A DNA stretch of 64,000 bases from Excoecaria cochinchinensis. Lineage: Eukaryota; Streptophyta; Magnoliopsida; Malpighiales; Euphorbiaceae. Position 1 is the stretch's first letter, and each line of letters begins with the position of its first letter. Under the pieces are notes generated by a model. The model worked only from the letters and a program-made list of their open reading frames with translations. It ran no database searches and was not told where the DNA came from. The stretch covers positions 13,531,501-13,595,500 of the forward strand of contig CANTUQ010000112.1 in assembly GCA_947683425.1 (NCBI GenBank), read 5' to 3'. Both the position numbers and the translations under genes were made by a program. This document shows, one piece after another, positions 1-10,866 of this stretch.

Positions 1-785
1 GCTTTTGATTGTGGTTGTCCAATCGGTTTTTCCTTTCTATTATTGCTTGAATTGTGTTTCCCCGATCGGATTTCTCTCTCCCCGATTGGATTGTGCCGTC
101 GCTCCCCTCTTTCCCAAACGGACGCATCAAAAAGGCCCTATTCCCCGATCGTCCTGTGCGTATCATGTGGCAAGTGCACGAGTCGTGCATACCTTGCACG
201 AGTCGTGCCCATGAACGAGTCGTGCATGCCTAGTATGACTCGTGCAAGGCATGCACGAGACGTGCATGCCGAACTCTCTTCCCCTATTTCTTCGTCTTTT
301 CTTCCTCTCTGCCCGAGCGTCCGATCCTCCTCTTTATCCTTTTTTTTATCGATCGTCCATATGTGAATGCTAATTAACTTGTTATCTTTTTAGATCCTTT
401 TCTGCCTCAGTTCATTTTATCTTTTAATAGTTATTAATGTTAATTTAACTATTATACTAATTTATTTGATTTGTGTATTAGTCTTAAAATAATCGTTTAT
501 TCGCGGATTATTTTTTTATTATTTTACTAACATTTATTTTATTTTGTTTTGTGTTTCGAAACTTATTTGTTTTATGAGTTATATTCGTACGTGATTCGGA
601 GGACCAGAGAATTAAAGACCATCCAGTTTTAGGGTTTGCATTTTAATTTGTTGTATTTGCTTATATTATTTTTTATGATTGTATATTGAGATGTATTTTT
701 AATTATCCGCATTATAGAAAATCACATTTCTTATATAACTAATAATTTGGGATTTTTATTAATAAATTGGACCAATGTCCATATT
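1..785 (+). mobile_element. Probable fragment of a Tat-type LTR
   Basis: No convincing gene. The piece has a GC-rich hairpin island (about 60-340) followed by AT-rich DNA and ends with a short stretch (about 738-785) containing TTGGGATTTT and GGACCAATGTCC. The same order and very similar words occur in the LTR at 10326-12455 (about 11745-11800). I infer a 5'-truncated plus-strand LTR fragment. It abuts the end of the gag fragment at about 786 without a recognisable terminus, so the junction may be a deletion. Short reading frames here are low-complexity and not supported. Confidence 0.4.
170..268. repeat. Cluster of GCACGA-G-TCGTGC inverted repeats
   Basis: Several copies of a 13-bp hairpin-forming word (six-base arms around one base) and shortened versions lie within about 100 bases, around 176, 198, 216 and 238-266. 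They form a GC-rich island in an AT-rich background, comparable to the hairpin islands of the other LTRs in this window. Confidence 0.7.
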
Positions 786-787
786 TT

Positions 788-966
788 AACTATGCCCATC
801 TAGTTTCCTTGTATGCCCTAGTCACATACTTATTATGAAATTCCGGTTCAAAGAACTCCCATGTGACTGGGTCGGGCAACCGAGGTTGTCTTAGAACCAG
901 TATCCACCAATAATAGGCGGAACCTTGTAAGAGTGAAACCGCACATTCCACTTCTCTATCGGCAGG
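788..966 (-). pseudogene. Chromovirus-like gag, downstream fragment
   Basis: Gag forms the nucleocapsid-like particle of an LTR retrotransposon. Read on the minus strand from 966, the fragment has the Retrotrans_gag core: a run like AVSLLQGSAYYWW, then PVTWEFFEPEFHNKYV. This is the part that normally follows a WIEKIKRVLEE-type segment, which ends at 15226-15230 on the far side of the 967-15225 insertion. The frame resumes when the insert and one copy of the 5-bp duplication are removed. The fragment ends at a stop near 788, where foreign DNA begins; the rest of gag and all of pol are absent from the window. It is part of the minus-strand element whose 5' LTR is 15652-17843. Confidence 0.85.
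962..966. repeat. Target-site duplication GCAGG, left copy
   Basis: GCAGG directly precedes the TGTGACG end of the 967-15225 element and recurs at 15226-15230 directly after its other end. Five bases is the usual duplication length for Ty3/gypsy integrase. Confidence 0.85.
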
Positions 967-2083
967 TGTGACGCACGCTGAACCCCGTAGGATGCCCCGA
1001 AGGCCCCCTTTTAGGGCTTTCGAGAGAGGTTCATGACAACTTGTAAGGTATTTATAAGTGCGTCTATTTTGGGCAACAAGGAGGTTTCTTGGAGTTGCCA
1101 CCCAATAGAACATTGGGATAGGTCGTCTAGCCTCGGTGAGCCTAAGACAGTGCATAATATGGATTTTGGATAAGCCAAAGGGATCTTAGAGATATCATCC
1201 CAATAGAGCACTGGAATGACCCTCTAACCACGTGGAGCCTAGGATTGTAAATTTAAGTCTTTTGGTGGGACACAAGAGGTGTCTTGGAGATACCATTCCC
1301 ATGAAACATCGGAATGGTCCTCTCGCCTCGTTGAGCTCAAAGACCAGAGATGGTTCGGGACTTCTCTTTTATTCATACCTTGGTTATTTTATAATTAAGT
1401 TTTGAATTTAAGTTTTCATCCCTTTTCTCACACATTTCGATGCGATAATTAGAGCGCAAATTTGATCATTCAAGGCAAGCGATAAATAAAAGGGTAAATG
1501 AAATAAAGTACATGGAAATAAAATACAACAAAACTAGGGACGAAATACAACCCCCATTGTAAATAAAATACGAAATCATACATAAAACGGGGTATTTATT
1601 GAGAATGAGGACATTGATCCTCTCGTACATAATTAAATAAAATAATTTTAATGGTGATAATGTATTTGGATGAAAAACTAGGACATTGGTCCCATTTTAT
1701 TAGAAAAAAACAATTTATTTTTTAGAAATACTTTTGTGTGATTTTTTTTAATTAAGCATGCATAAAAACTATTTCATTTAACAATTATATAACAAATAAA
1801 TCCAAAATAAACAAAGGAAAATTAAAATGTACAATAAAATGATCAAACCCCGAATCTCCTCCTTCGCTTGCATGGATGCTCAAACAAGAAAAAATACGGA
1901 TTTGAAACAAAAAAAAAGCAAAGACAAATAAAATTTATGTTAGTGATTAAATCAAAGAAATTAATTAAATGCATAAAATAATAAATCATAGATTAGAATA
2001 AATAAAACATGCATTATATATGACAAGTCAATTAAATAACATATTAAAATAAATTAATTAACATATTAAATAAAACAAATAAT

Positions 2084-2200
<117 letters not shown>

Positions 2201-3023
2201 ATGAGACAAGACAAAAATAATATTTAGAAATATTAAATCTATGTATAAACACACATGAAACAAATAAAAACAAAATAAATGTAAAGATCCACATGATTAA
2301 CAATTAAATATAAGCAAAATAAATAAAAGAAAAATAAAAGTTAAGGGATCAAGTCTAGAATATTTACCCTCAGATTTGGATTCGATTGATGATGAAAATG
2401 ATTAATTTTCCTTGTTGCAATTCACAAAATAGAGATAAAAATGAAAATAATAAAAAATTGTAAATTTATTCCAAGAGAAAATTGATAAAAAAATTGGAAG
2501 GAAAGAAATTAATTCTCGAAGACAAAGAATTGATTTCTTTATTTCAAGAACAATTATTTTTGATAAAAAAGATGAAAACAAAATTAATCTTCAAGAACAA
2601 AAAAAAATTATTTTCAAAAAAATACTTTTGATAAAAAGATCCAAGATTCAAGAACAAAAGAAAGATTTTTCTTGTCTCAATAAAAATTCTAGATCAAAAA
2701 TTGAATTTCTTAATTTTAGAATTTTATTTGGAGAAAATAAGTGTCAAAAAAGATGGAGAGAATTCTTTTTAGAAGAAAAGAGAAAAAGAAGATGAAAAAT
2801 GATCTCTCTCAAAATCCCCCAATTTTCCCACTTAAAATGAGAAAAAAGGAAAAAAAATGATTTATGGAAGAAAAATCAAAATTTTAATTAATTCCCTTGA
2901 TTTTGGGTGTAAAAATGGAAGAAAATATTAAAAATCCCGAAATTTGGGTGAAAAAAGGTCAAAAATAGGAGAAAAATGAAATCCGGGGAAAAAAGGGGCA
3001 ATTTTGGCTGATCTGGGGGCGGA

Positions 3024-3187
3024 TGGGTGACCGACGCCCGTCGGCCGCTCGCGATACGCGAACGACGTGCACGGCGTCGCTCGCGATACGCGAACGACGC
3101 GCACGCGCGGGCGAAGTCTTGCACGTTGCCCGCGCTCCGCACTGGCGCCCTCGCGCTACCGCAGGCGCTCTGCCGCACCCGACACTC
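3024..3187. repeat. GC-rich island with CTCGCGATACGCGAACGAC repeats
   Basis: A CpG-dense patch in an AT-rich LTR. The word CTCGCGATACGCGAACGAC occurs twice about 32 bases apart (3047 and 3079 regions). The matching island of the other LTR (14940-15020) is shorter and less repeated. It lies close to the LTR start, upstream of the likely promoter. Confidence 0.7.
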
Positions 3188-3419
3188 GCCGAAATATATA
3201 TATATATTTTTTTAATTTTAAATATGACTAAAAAACACCAAAATTTTCAAATATCAGTTTTTAAAACTAATTTTTAAAATATTTTTAATATTTTTTATTT
3301 TTCATTCTAAATTGCAAATTTTGCAAGGAAACCATCAATTTCAACGTTTTTTGCCTGAGAAGGCAATTATCATCATTGGGTAACTTCGATCTAGGCTGAC
3401 TCAGGACCCGGTGTCTACA

Positions 3420-3436
3420 GTTGGCCCCAGTTTAGG
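3420..3436 (-). promoter_or_regulatory. Purine-rich tract next to the 3' LTR
   Basis: On the minus strand the bases just before the LTR read AAACTGGGGCCAAC, a plausible polypurine primer for plus-strand synthesis. Its position, adjoining the TG of the 3' LTR, is what fixes the call. Confidence 0.5.
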
Positions 3437-3464
3437 GGAATCTAGTACACTAGTGTCTAGGTGA

Positions 3465-3469
3465 GCCTA
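3465..3469. repeat. Target-site duplication GCCTA, left copy
   Basis: GCCTA occurs immediately outside both ends of the solo LTR 3470-5824; the right copy is 5825-5829. Confidence 0.85.
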
Positions 3470-3887
3470 TGTCACACCCCAACCTATACCATGGAGACTT
3501 CTACTCGGATTAAGGGAAGAAGACTCCAGATAGATAGGAGTGTCACATCCCACTAGTACAAATATGAAAACATTGCATACAAAATGACATATCAGGGATA
3601 AAGTAAAACTTTGAAAGGAAGAAGAGTGATACAGAACAAAATGAATACTTTTATTAATATACAAAAGAGATCTTTACATCTTACATCAGATTACAAAAAA
3701 AAAGACCAATAAACAAAAGTCCAAAGTACACTGTCTCGAAGGGCTAACAAAACATTATATCTATTACAAAAGAAAGGAAAGCCTATACTACAAAACTTCA
3801 ATCTCTAGTTGCGTTGGCCTTCCTGATGCGACACGCCCAGACCATGCGTACCAAAACCTTCCACACCTGCACGGATAAACACCCGTG

Positions 3888-3905
3888 CTAAGCGAAATCG
3901 CTTAG
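3888..3905 (-). promoter_or_regulatory. Conserved LTR hairpin CTAAGCG-AAAT-CGCTTAG
   Basis: Perfect seven-base arms around a four-base loop. The same hairpin, with compensating changes, recurs in the related LTRs at 16082-16100, 18197-18212, 41052-41072, 47330-47346 and 54645-54661. On the LTR sense strand it is followed after 15-25 bases by a pyrimidine-rich stretch and GCAGGT. Confidence 0.65.
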
Positions 3906-4465
3906 TGGGGAAACACAAATGCATAACCGCCACTCACAGTGACGGCAACAGAAAGCACATGATAAAGATACAATTACAGATATAGAATCATATATAGTTA
4001 ATTGTAATATTTATATTATCATCCAAAAATTCTTGTACAAGGACACACTAACACCTGCTTAATCATAATGAGTGGATAACGAGTACAAATAGATACTTGA
4101 GAGTATCGGTATCGTATTATAAACACATAGATACTCGAAGGTATCAAAACATTCTTTTTATTTTTTTTGTTCCAAATTGTTTTCACATAGAATCTTAAGA
4201 AAGATTCAAACAGAAGGATCGCAAGGATCCGATCGGGGGACCTGATCAGGGTCCAAAATCGTACACATAGCTGCAGCAACACATAACTCTATTAGGCATG
4301 CCTAACTATCCACTTATCCGACATTAGCAGGTTATACGAAATCTTGTCAAATTAACATACATATTATTCATTTAAATAGGAATTCAAAGCTTTAAATAAA
4401 AGAGTGCATGCAAAAGAAATCAAATCATTAAGCAAAAAGGAGAAGAAATCAAATTTGGAAGTCAC

Positions 4466-4755
4466 GTTTGTCGCGCTCGCGACAGAAGCCAAAATACACC
4501 TCCCCACCTCGTCTCGCGATCGCGAGTGACCTCGTGCTCGCGAGAGGACGTAGGTGCTGCTCTCTGTCGCGCTCGCGAGGGTTGTCGCGCTCGCGACAGA
4601 ATAGAGCCTTGCACATGCTCGGAGATCGAACACTCTGTCGCGCTCGCGACAGAGAGCTCCTTCGAGTTCCTTGGCGTGACACCTCTCGCGATGGCGCGAG
4701 GGCTAAAAGCTCCGCGCTCTGTCGCGCTCGCGACAGTGTCGCGATCGCGACAGAT
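4466..4755. repeat. Cluster of TCTGTCGCG-CT-CGCGACAGA hairpins
   Basis: At least six copies, full or partial, of an inverted repeat with nine-base arms and a two-base spacer lie at about 4469, 4563, 4583, 4634, 4719 and 4738. A variant with centre AT (GTCGCGATCGCGAC) is at the end. The same word occurs in weaker form in the LTRs at 16660-16740, 46270-46340 and 53570-53650. Overlapping reading frames on both strands here are by-products of the palindromes. Confidence 0.85.
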
Positions 4756-5941
4756 ACGGGTTTTTCAGCTCTTACGCCCAAATTCTGCAGAAATCACATA
4801 AAAATCACATCCAAACTTCCAAAATGGATTCTAAACTTCAAAATTAAGCAATACAAGCATCCATAACTCATAACATAATTAAAAACCCAGCTTTATCCCC
4901 ATTTATCTTAATTAAATCAAGCCAAATGCATGCCCAATTCCAAGAAATTCCAAAACAGTACATTTAACAACAATTGCAATTATTCACATGATTTCTTACA
5001 AATCCTTCAACAATATTCATTCTCCAGCATCACATATCATGCTAATGTCAATTTAAGCTATACATATTCAATTCGTAACTCCAATCGAAGCTAAAAGTGC
5101 CAAAATCCAACTCAAATCACAAATACATATATGAAACAAATGTTCCCAAACCTTATCTCCTCTGCTCCTACTCGTGAGCTCTGCTCCCGCTAGCGATTTC
5201 TTTCCCTTTTTCCGGTCTAGGAGACTCCTCTGAACCACAAACCCACAATAACTATAATTAATTCTATAATAACCCACATATACATATATAATTATATCAA
5301 ACCTAGAGAAGAGGAAGAAGAAGGATCTAAAACATCAATAACCCCTACTCACCTTTGAGCTTCAAAATCACAATCTAAACAACTCTAATTACTCAAATAA
5401 AGAAGAGGGAGCAAGATCGTGCAAAGAAAAGGAAGAACGAAGAAGAAGAAAAAGAAAAGAAGAGAGTGGCGTGAGGGAGGAGAAGAAGAACGGGAATCAA
5501 AAGGGAAAGCTGCCTTCTCTCTCTCTCTCTCCATCCCATTAAATGCTAACTTATCCCTTATGCCACATGTCACTCTCCCCATAGGACAAATGCCCCCTAA
5601 CACACCCTACTCCCATACTCTAACACACACACAAAGCTTTCTCTTGCTCACACCCTACCTCCATACCTTCACTCTCACATTAACCTATCTCTTCTTCTCA
5701 TACTACTACACACACACACAAATTAAATAACTAATCCAAATTAACACATACATGCAACACATAAAAATACACACATACAGACACGGACAGGCTCAAACTA
5801 CTGGGGTAGTTTTGGGGTGTTACAGCCTAAACTCAAAGAAGAAGAGGAAAGAGAAGCGTACCTGAGGCAGCCCTTACCTTTTCGAAGCGGGAAACCTGTG
5901 GTGGTAGTTGTGGTTATGTTGTAGGCGTGTTATTGTTTGTT

Positions 5942-6397
5942 GAAGCGGTAGTGCCGTGGTCGTGCTAACCCTCGGTAGAGTGGTAGTGCCGCCATCGTGC
6001 TAACCCTTCGATTTGATGAAGTGGTAATGCCGTGGTCGTGCTAACCCTTCGTAGAGTAGTAGTGCCACCATCGTGCTAACCCTTCGATTTGATGAAGTAG
6101 TAGTGCCGTAGTCGTGCTAACCCTCCGTAGAGTAGTAGTGCCGCCATCGTGCTAACCCTTCGATTTGATGAAGTGGTAGTGCCGTGGTCGTGCTAACCCT
6201 CCGTAGAGTGGTAGTGCCACCATCGTGCTAACCCTTCTGTTTGATGAAGTGGTAGTGCCGTGGTCGTGCTAACCCTCCGTAGAGTGGTAGTGCCGCCATC
6301 GTGCTAACCCTTCGATTTTATGAAGTGGTAGTGCCGTGGTCGTTCTAAACCTCCGTAGAGTGGTAGTGCCGCCATCGTGCTAACCCTTCGATTTGAT
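5942..6397. repeat. 76-bp minisatellite, six copies
   Basis: Repeat starts at 5942, 6018, 6094, 6170, 6246 and 6322 give an exact 76-base period. Each unit is itself two diverged halves of about 36 and 40 bases, each with GGTAGTGCCG followed by CGTGCTAACCCT. It lies in the non-coding DNA between gag and the 3' LTR of the minus-strand Tat-type element, in effect the 3' untranslated region. Tandem repeats at this position are known from Tat/Ogre elements, where they can seed satellites. Confidence 0.95.
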
Positions 6398-8747
6398 GAT
6401 TGCCCCCTGAGAGGTCTTTGGTTGAGATCTGCACCCGGAGAAGTCTTTGGTTGGGATCTGGATTAGTGTTTGAGATGATGTTTGGATTGTTGTTTTGGCT
6501 GGCTGTTTGGATTGATATTTTGATTGATTAGTTGCCCCCTGAGAGGTCTTTAGTTGAGATCTGCCCCGGAGAGGTCTTTGGCTGTTTTCTTTTTTGGGTT
6601 GATGATTAAACTGAGGCTTTGATTGCTGATTGAGCTGATGTTTGGATTAATGTGATTTTGGTTGGTTGTTTGGATTGATGTCGTCACTTAGCTTTGGTCG
6701 GTGTCTGCATCAAATCTCTCCTTCTGCAAGATAGGGAAACTATAATATGCAGGAAAAATAGTGAGCATGCAAGTGAAATGCATGAGTCATGCAGAAATGC
6801 AGTATAAGAATTCATCTATGTGGACTTGGAGATGATAGCCGAGCTAGCTGCAATTTGCAATAGTATCGATGCCTTTTAAGCTGCTTTTGAATTTCATGCC
6901 CTTCGGGATTGCGAGATTCTCATCTGATACCTGTATTCATTATTTGAAGGTAGTGCGTCCCTTGTAGATTTTCACACTAGCTTTTCTTAGCGGGAGATGC
7001 GTCCTTTGTAGATTTTCACATAACCCTATGTCTTATTTTTGCTAGAGTGGACCCAACCCAATCCAGCAGCTTTTTCTTTTTTTTTTGAAGGACAGACTGC
7101 CTGTTTCCAGGTTTTCACCCTATCATTTTGCCTAATTTTTGCTTGGAGCGCCAGTTACAGTTTTCACTCTAACGACTCTTTTTTTTTATTTGATTGCTGA
7201 AGCTATTGGCAAGGATCTTTCAGGAGCCTTGAGACATGGCTGTATGAGTTTGATTCTTCACAATTGATAGCAGGATGAGTCGGCTAAAGCGTTTGCATGC
7301 TGAGAGTAGCAGAGGGTAGGCAGATACATGACTTTGATCACATAGGGTACAATACTCTGATCACATCATCACATAAATGCATGTGTTTCAATTTGATTTC
7401 ATTAAGCATGATCATTGTTTGGCATTAATCTCAAAAAATACAAAACCTCACCTAATCTCGACATAGATCTTGAAAGCATTAAACTCCTGTTATCAATCAG
7501 CCCTCTCGGGTTTCATGATTGAATGTTTTCTCTCATCTCTTAATTTTTTGTTTGAATGCAAATTCTAGATGCAACTTTGGGTATGAGACTTAACTCGAAT
7601 GCATGAATGGACTCGTGGCTCCTTGCTTTAAGCTCAAGAAATACCATATGCCTCTTCTTACGTACCAAACCTTATTAGAGGGTCATCTCCGCTAATTGGA
7701 TAAGACTGAACCAAGAATCAAGAGGTCTTACTTTGGTTGTAATGTTAGGCTTAGGTAGATGGTTGTCAAAGGAAGATCAGGTCGCTAGAGAAAATATGGC
7801 TGCAATATTTACTCGACTGATGGATGAACCATTCTCAGCTCAGTTGCATATACAAGGTATTCTTGAACTTGGGTTCAGTAACATTTTAGCTCATTAAGAT
7901 CAGAATGACAGTTAAAAAGGTAATCATCGAAACTCGTCAAGTGGTTACTATTTTGAGCTCTATTTTATTTTTTATTTTTTATTTTTATTTTTATTTTATT
8001 TTATTTTTATTTCATTTTTTTTTAGCTCATGTCTTTAGCGCATGACTGAAACCCTCTTCCCAAAGTGTAAACTCATCCTTACCAAGGCAATTTTTGATAA
8101 CCCAAAAAAAAATTATTAAAACGTACATCCATCCCTTCTAGAGCGGCCACTCTTCTAAAGGGAGGCAAAAATCATTTTAGGCGAGGGGATAGTTTTAACA
8201 TGTGTAACAACAAAATTGGCACGCATTTAGCATACCTCCATAAAGCTCAACGGGCTAGCAAGCGATTGCAGAATAAGGGTAGGAAATAGTCATTTAGAGA
8301 GCTATACAAAGAAAATGTTGCCTAAATAATTTTTTAGGTTCCGTCTTATCCAGGGATCACTTTGATGGGTAATCAGAAAGGTTCTAGTGCTCTTAGTGAG
8401 TTTCCATCCAATCCCCTAATTGCAACTAGTTTTTCTTTATGTAGTTTTTCTCTGAATTTCCCACTCTACATGAATTATATCAGATGCTATCAAGATTTTC
8501 TTTGGGTTCCCCAAAGTTCTGAGATTAACTGCAGTCATATTATTTGTATTAATGTCAAAGTAAATGCATTGTGATCATGTTAAATGAAATCATTAGAAAC
8601 ACCATACAAATAAGCAAAAATTGTTCTATTGAAATAACCAAACATTGTCATAAAAAATTGTTCTCGAAATAATAACAAAGATTGAGAAAGAAAGAACATA
8701 ATCTTTATTTCCACTCTCACTAGTGGATTAAGAGGACCCGATCATAA
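6398..8747 (-). other. Non-coding 3' region of the Tat-type element
   Basis: No Pol-like protein can be read here on either strand. The left end has a loose repeat of GCCCCCTGAGAGGTCTTTGG with GTTGAGATCTG (about 6400-6590). The remainder is unremarkable except for a T-rich stretch with TTTTA/TTTAT units at 7965-8025. In a full Tat element this space would hold pol, so either pol was lost or the family never had it. Confidence 0.6.
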
Positions 8748-10316
8748 TCATGGTGGAGGGACCGCGTTGTAACCTGCCTTTTTCTTCTTTTCTCTCTTCT
8801 CAGGATCCGTGATCTGATTGGTGTTAATGAGATCATGGATCTTGTTTCTCAATGTTCGACAGTAATCCGTCAGGTGGCCGGTGTGCTGGTGGTAGGTGCA
8901 GTATTGGTCTTCTCTATGCCCTGTCTGCCCTTGATTCATAGCCGGTCTAGGCGCTAAAGGCTACAACTTGCCCTCTTTCATCAGCCTCTCCAGTACCCAG
9001 GATAGAGAGCGGCCTAAGTTGGAGTAGTATCTCTGGCGCTGCCCAACTCCAGTGGCTGACACTTTGGCTGTATTGCCATTTCTGTTATTGCTGCCCCTGG
9101 CACCTCCTGATTTGAATCCCGACTGGTTCTCATAGCCTTTCCCAGCAAAGTTATTTTGGCTTGCTTTCTTTGCTAGGTAAGCTGCCTCAGCTTCTACAGT
9201 GATATCCTTGAGCGACTCCCAGTCCCTGAGCCCCTTAAAGCTGAGCAAATCCCTCAAATAAGGGTAGGAGTTTTTGATGAATAACCCGATCTGGTCAGCG
9301 GTGTCAGGCTTCCTCTTCATCTCCATGACCCTATTCCTCCATTTGGTGAGGTACTCATGGAATGATTCGTCGCTTCGTTGCTGTAAGAGCTCAAGGTCTT
9401 TTAGCGTGACCTCCATCCTGGTGCTACAGTCGTACGGCTTCATGAACTCTTCGGTTAAAAGGTCTCAGTCCTCCTTGGACCTCCTATCCAACCCGTGGTA
9501 CCAGTCAACTGTCGGGCCCACCAGATTAAGGCATAAATATTCCACCTTCAGCTTTTTACTCAACCCTGTGCCTTTTATGACCAAGGTGTACTGCTTGATG
9601 TGGGCGGATGGGTCAGAGGTACCATCAAATTTCGGTAGCTCAGGCATCTTAAATCTTTGGGGCTGCAGCTCTTCATCCCCCAGATCTCTGTCTTCTAGGT
9701 TGACCCCCTTTCCAGCTGACAGCATGCGCGTGATTGCCTCAATCTGTTGCCTCATCCCCCTTAAGGCTTCCTCTTCCCCCTAGGTGCCCTGGGCCTCACA
9801 GCATGGTGGACTATTGGCTCTTCGTCTTCCTCCTCCATCAGGAAATCATTGTTGGGATTATGAATCGTTTCCCCTCTTAGCTCATTGGGTGCGGTAGCTC
9901 TGTGATCATTGTTGGGTTGGCGAACAACAACTCCAACGAAGGGAGCCTCCCCACCAGCAGGTGGTTCGGCTTGCCCCCGAGGAGGGGCTGCCTGTGGTTG
10001 TAGAGCAGTAGGTGGCTGTGGGGCAGCAGGTGGATGGGCAATCCTTTCAGCCATGGCGCCCATCATATCCATCATTCTACGCTCAAAATCTTCTAGCCTC
10101 CTAGCTAGGTACTGAGTGGTCAAAGCTCCAACTTCTTCTGCCATTGGTAGTTCTAGAGAGAGTGACTCAGAATCCCAGTTGGGCACCAATTTCGGCAACT
10201 CAAAAAGCGGATTTGACCTTACTAGCCGACCGTCGGAACGTCTTGTCCACTTAGATGAATCTATGATGGCTGAAAAAATTAGATTGTTAGAATGATGCAT
10301 GATTGACATATACATC
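8748..10316 (-). pseudogene. Gag of a Tat-type element, broken
   Basis: Read from 10316 down. The N-terminal part begins near the motif SAIIDSSKWTRR and carries a coiled-coil-like stretch (LARRLEDFERRMMDMM) and a proline/alanine-rich linker. The Retrotrans_gag domain follows (MPELPKFDGTSDPSAHI, then a W-Y pair in VDWYHGLD, and SDESFHEYLTKWRNRV). The end has a zinc-knuckle-like CTYHQHTGHLTDYC (C-x2-H-x4-H-x4-C). Lesions: a +1 frameshift around 9756-9763, a stop at 9465-9467 that looks like TGG to TGA, and a stop near 8961. The 5' end is cut at 10316 by the opposed LTR. No protease follows. The N-terminal 100 codons resemble the plus-strand gag at 13209-13605. Confidence 0.85.
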
Positions 10317-10504
10317 GGGTCTTAATATAGACACCGGGTCTTGAGGCAGTCCAGGTCAAAGTTACCCGATGAAGAGATCAACGTCGGTTTTCAGATAAAT
10401 GAGTGAAATTCGGAGGTTTTCGTCTTTCATGTTTCGCGAGGATTAAAATCTTTTTCTATAGCATGGAGTTTTGAAAGAGTTTGATAAATTTCATTGAAAT
10501 TGGG

Positions 10505-10715
10505 AGTTTTGCTCCACAGACGGGATGCCCGTCTATGTAGGGGCGCCCGTCCCTACTTGGGGTAATCCCCGTCTCTAGGCGTAGTGGGGACGGACACGTG
10601 GTGGCGTAGGGATGCCCGTCCCTAGTACCGCGCCCCATCTGTAGTCGGTTTCCCGCATGTGCCCTTAGTAGGGACGACCGTCGGTATCTGCAGGGATGCC
10701 CGTCGGTACGTTAAC
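10505..10715. repeat. GC-rich patch with GGGACGN and CCGTCGGTA words
   Basis: Repeated words such as GGGATGCCCGTC, GGGACGACCGTCGGTA and GATGCCCGTCGGTACG occur upstream of the likely TATA box of this LTR. A related pair, CTAGGGACGGCCG and GGCCGTCCCTAGG, forms an inverted repeat at 11429-11468. Confidence 0.6.
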
Positions 10716-10854
10716 TGACTAGATCACGCCGGATTGGATAAAATTTAATCTTTTTCTTTCAAAATGGGGATAAGATTTGTTAAAAATTTGAATTTTAAAG
10801 TCCTTTTAAAATTCAAACTTTGGGTTGAGGCTTATCTGAATTGTCTCCTAAAAT

Positions 10855-10866
10855 CCTATAAATAGT
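10855..10866 (+). promoter_or_regulatory. TATA box of the LTR 10326-12455
   Basis: CCTATAAATAG, about 530 bases into the LTR and just after the GC-rich patch. A matching CCTATAAAG is at the equivalent place in the LTR 48211-50872 (48944). This is the likely U3 core promoter. Confidence 0.6.

Larger units (their letters stand above)
3470..5824 (-). mobile_element. Solo LTR, Tekay-like, with GCCTA duplication
   Basis: The LTR begins TGTCACACCCC at 3470 and ends GGGGTGTTACA at 5824, the termini of chromovirus (Tekay/Del) LTRs. GCCTA flanks it on both sides (3465-3469 and 5825-5829), so it is a single LTR left by LTR-LTR recombination. It is oriented minus: the GATCAGGTCC block, the CTAAGCG hairpin and the GC hairpin cluster occur in reverse order to the plus-strand LTRs at 43969 and 51293. 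It inserted about 50 bases inside the 3' LTR of the Tat-type element. No protein-coding capacity. Confidence 0.9.

Noticed and set aside
3420..3469. GTTGG as the target duplication of a solo LTR 967-3419
   Set aside because: It does not match GCAGG at 962-966, whereas 15226-15230 does; hence 967-3419 is the 3' LTR of the long element, not a solo LTR.
4364..4866. Overlapping Arg/Ser/Ala-rich frames on both strands
   Set aside because: They arise from the palindromic TCGCGCTCGCGA cluster in a solo LTR; open frames on both strands of the same palindromes are a composition effect.
5942..6397. CRISPR-like array
   Set aside because: Units are contiguous 76-bp tandem repeats without unique spacers, and the context is a plant retrotransposon.
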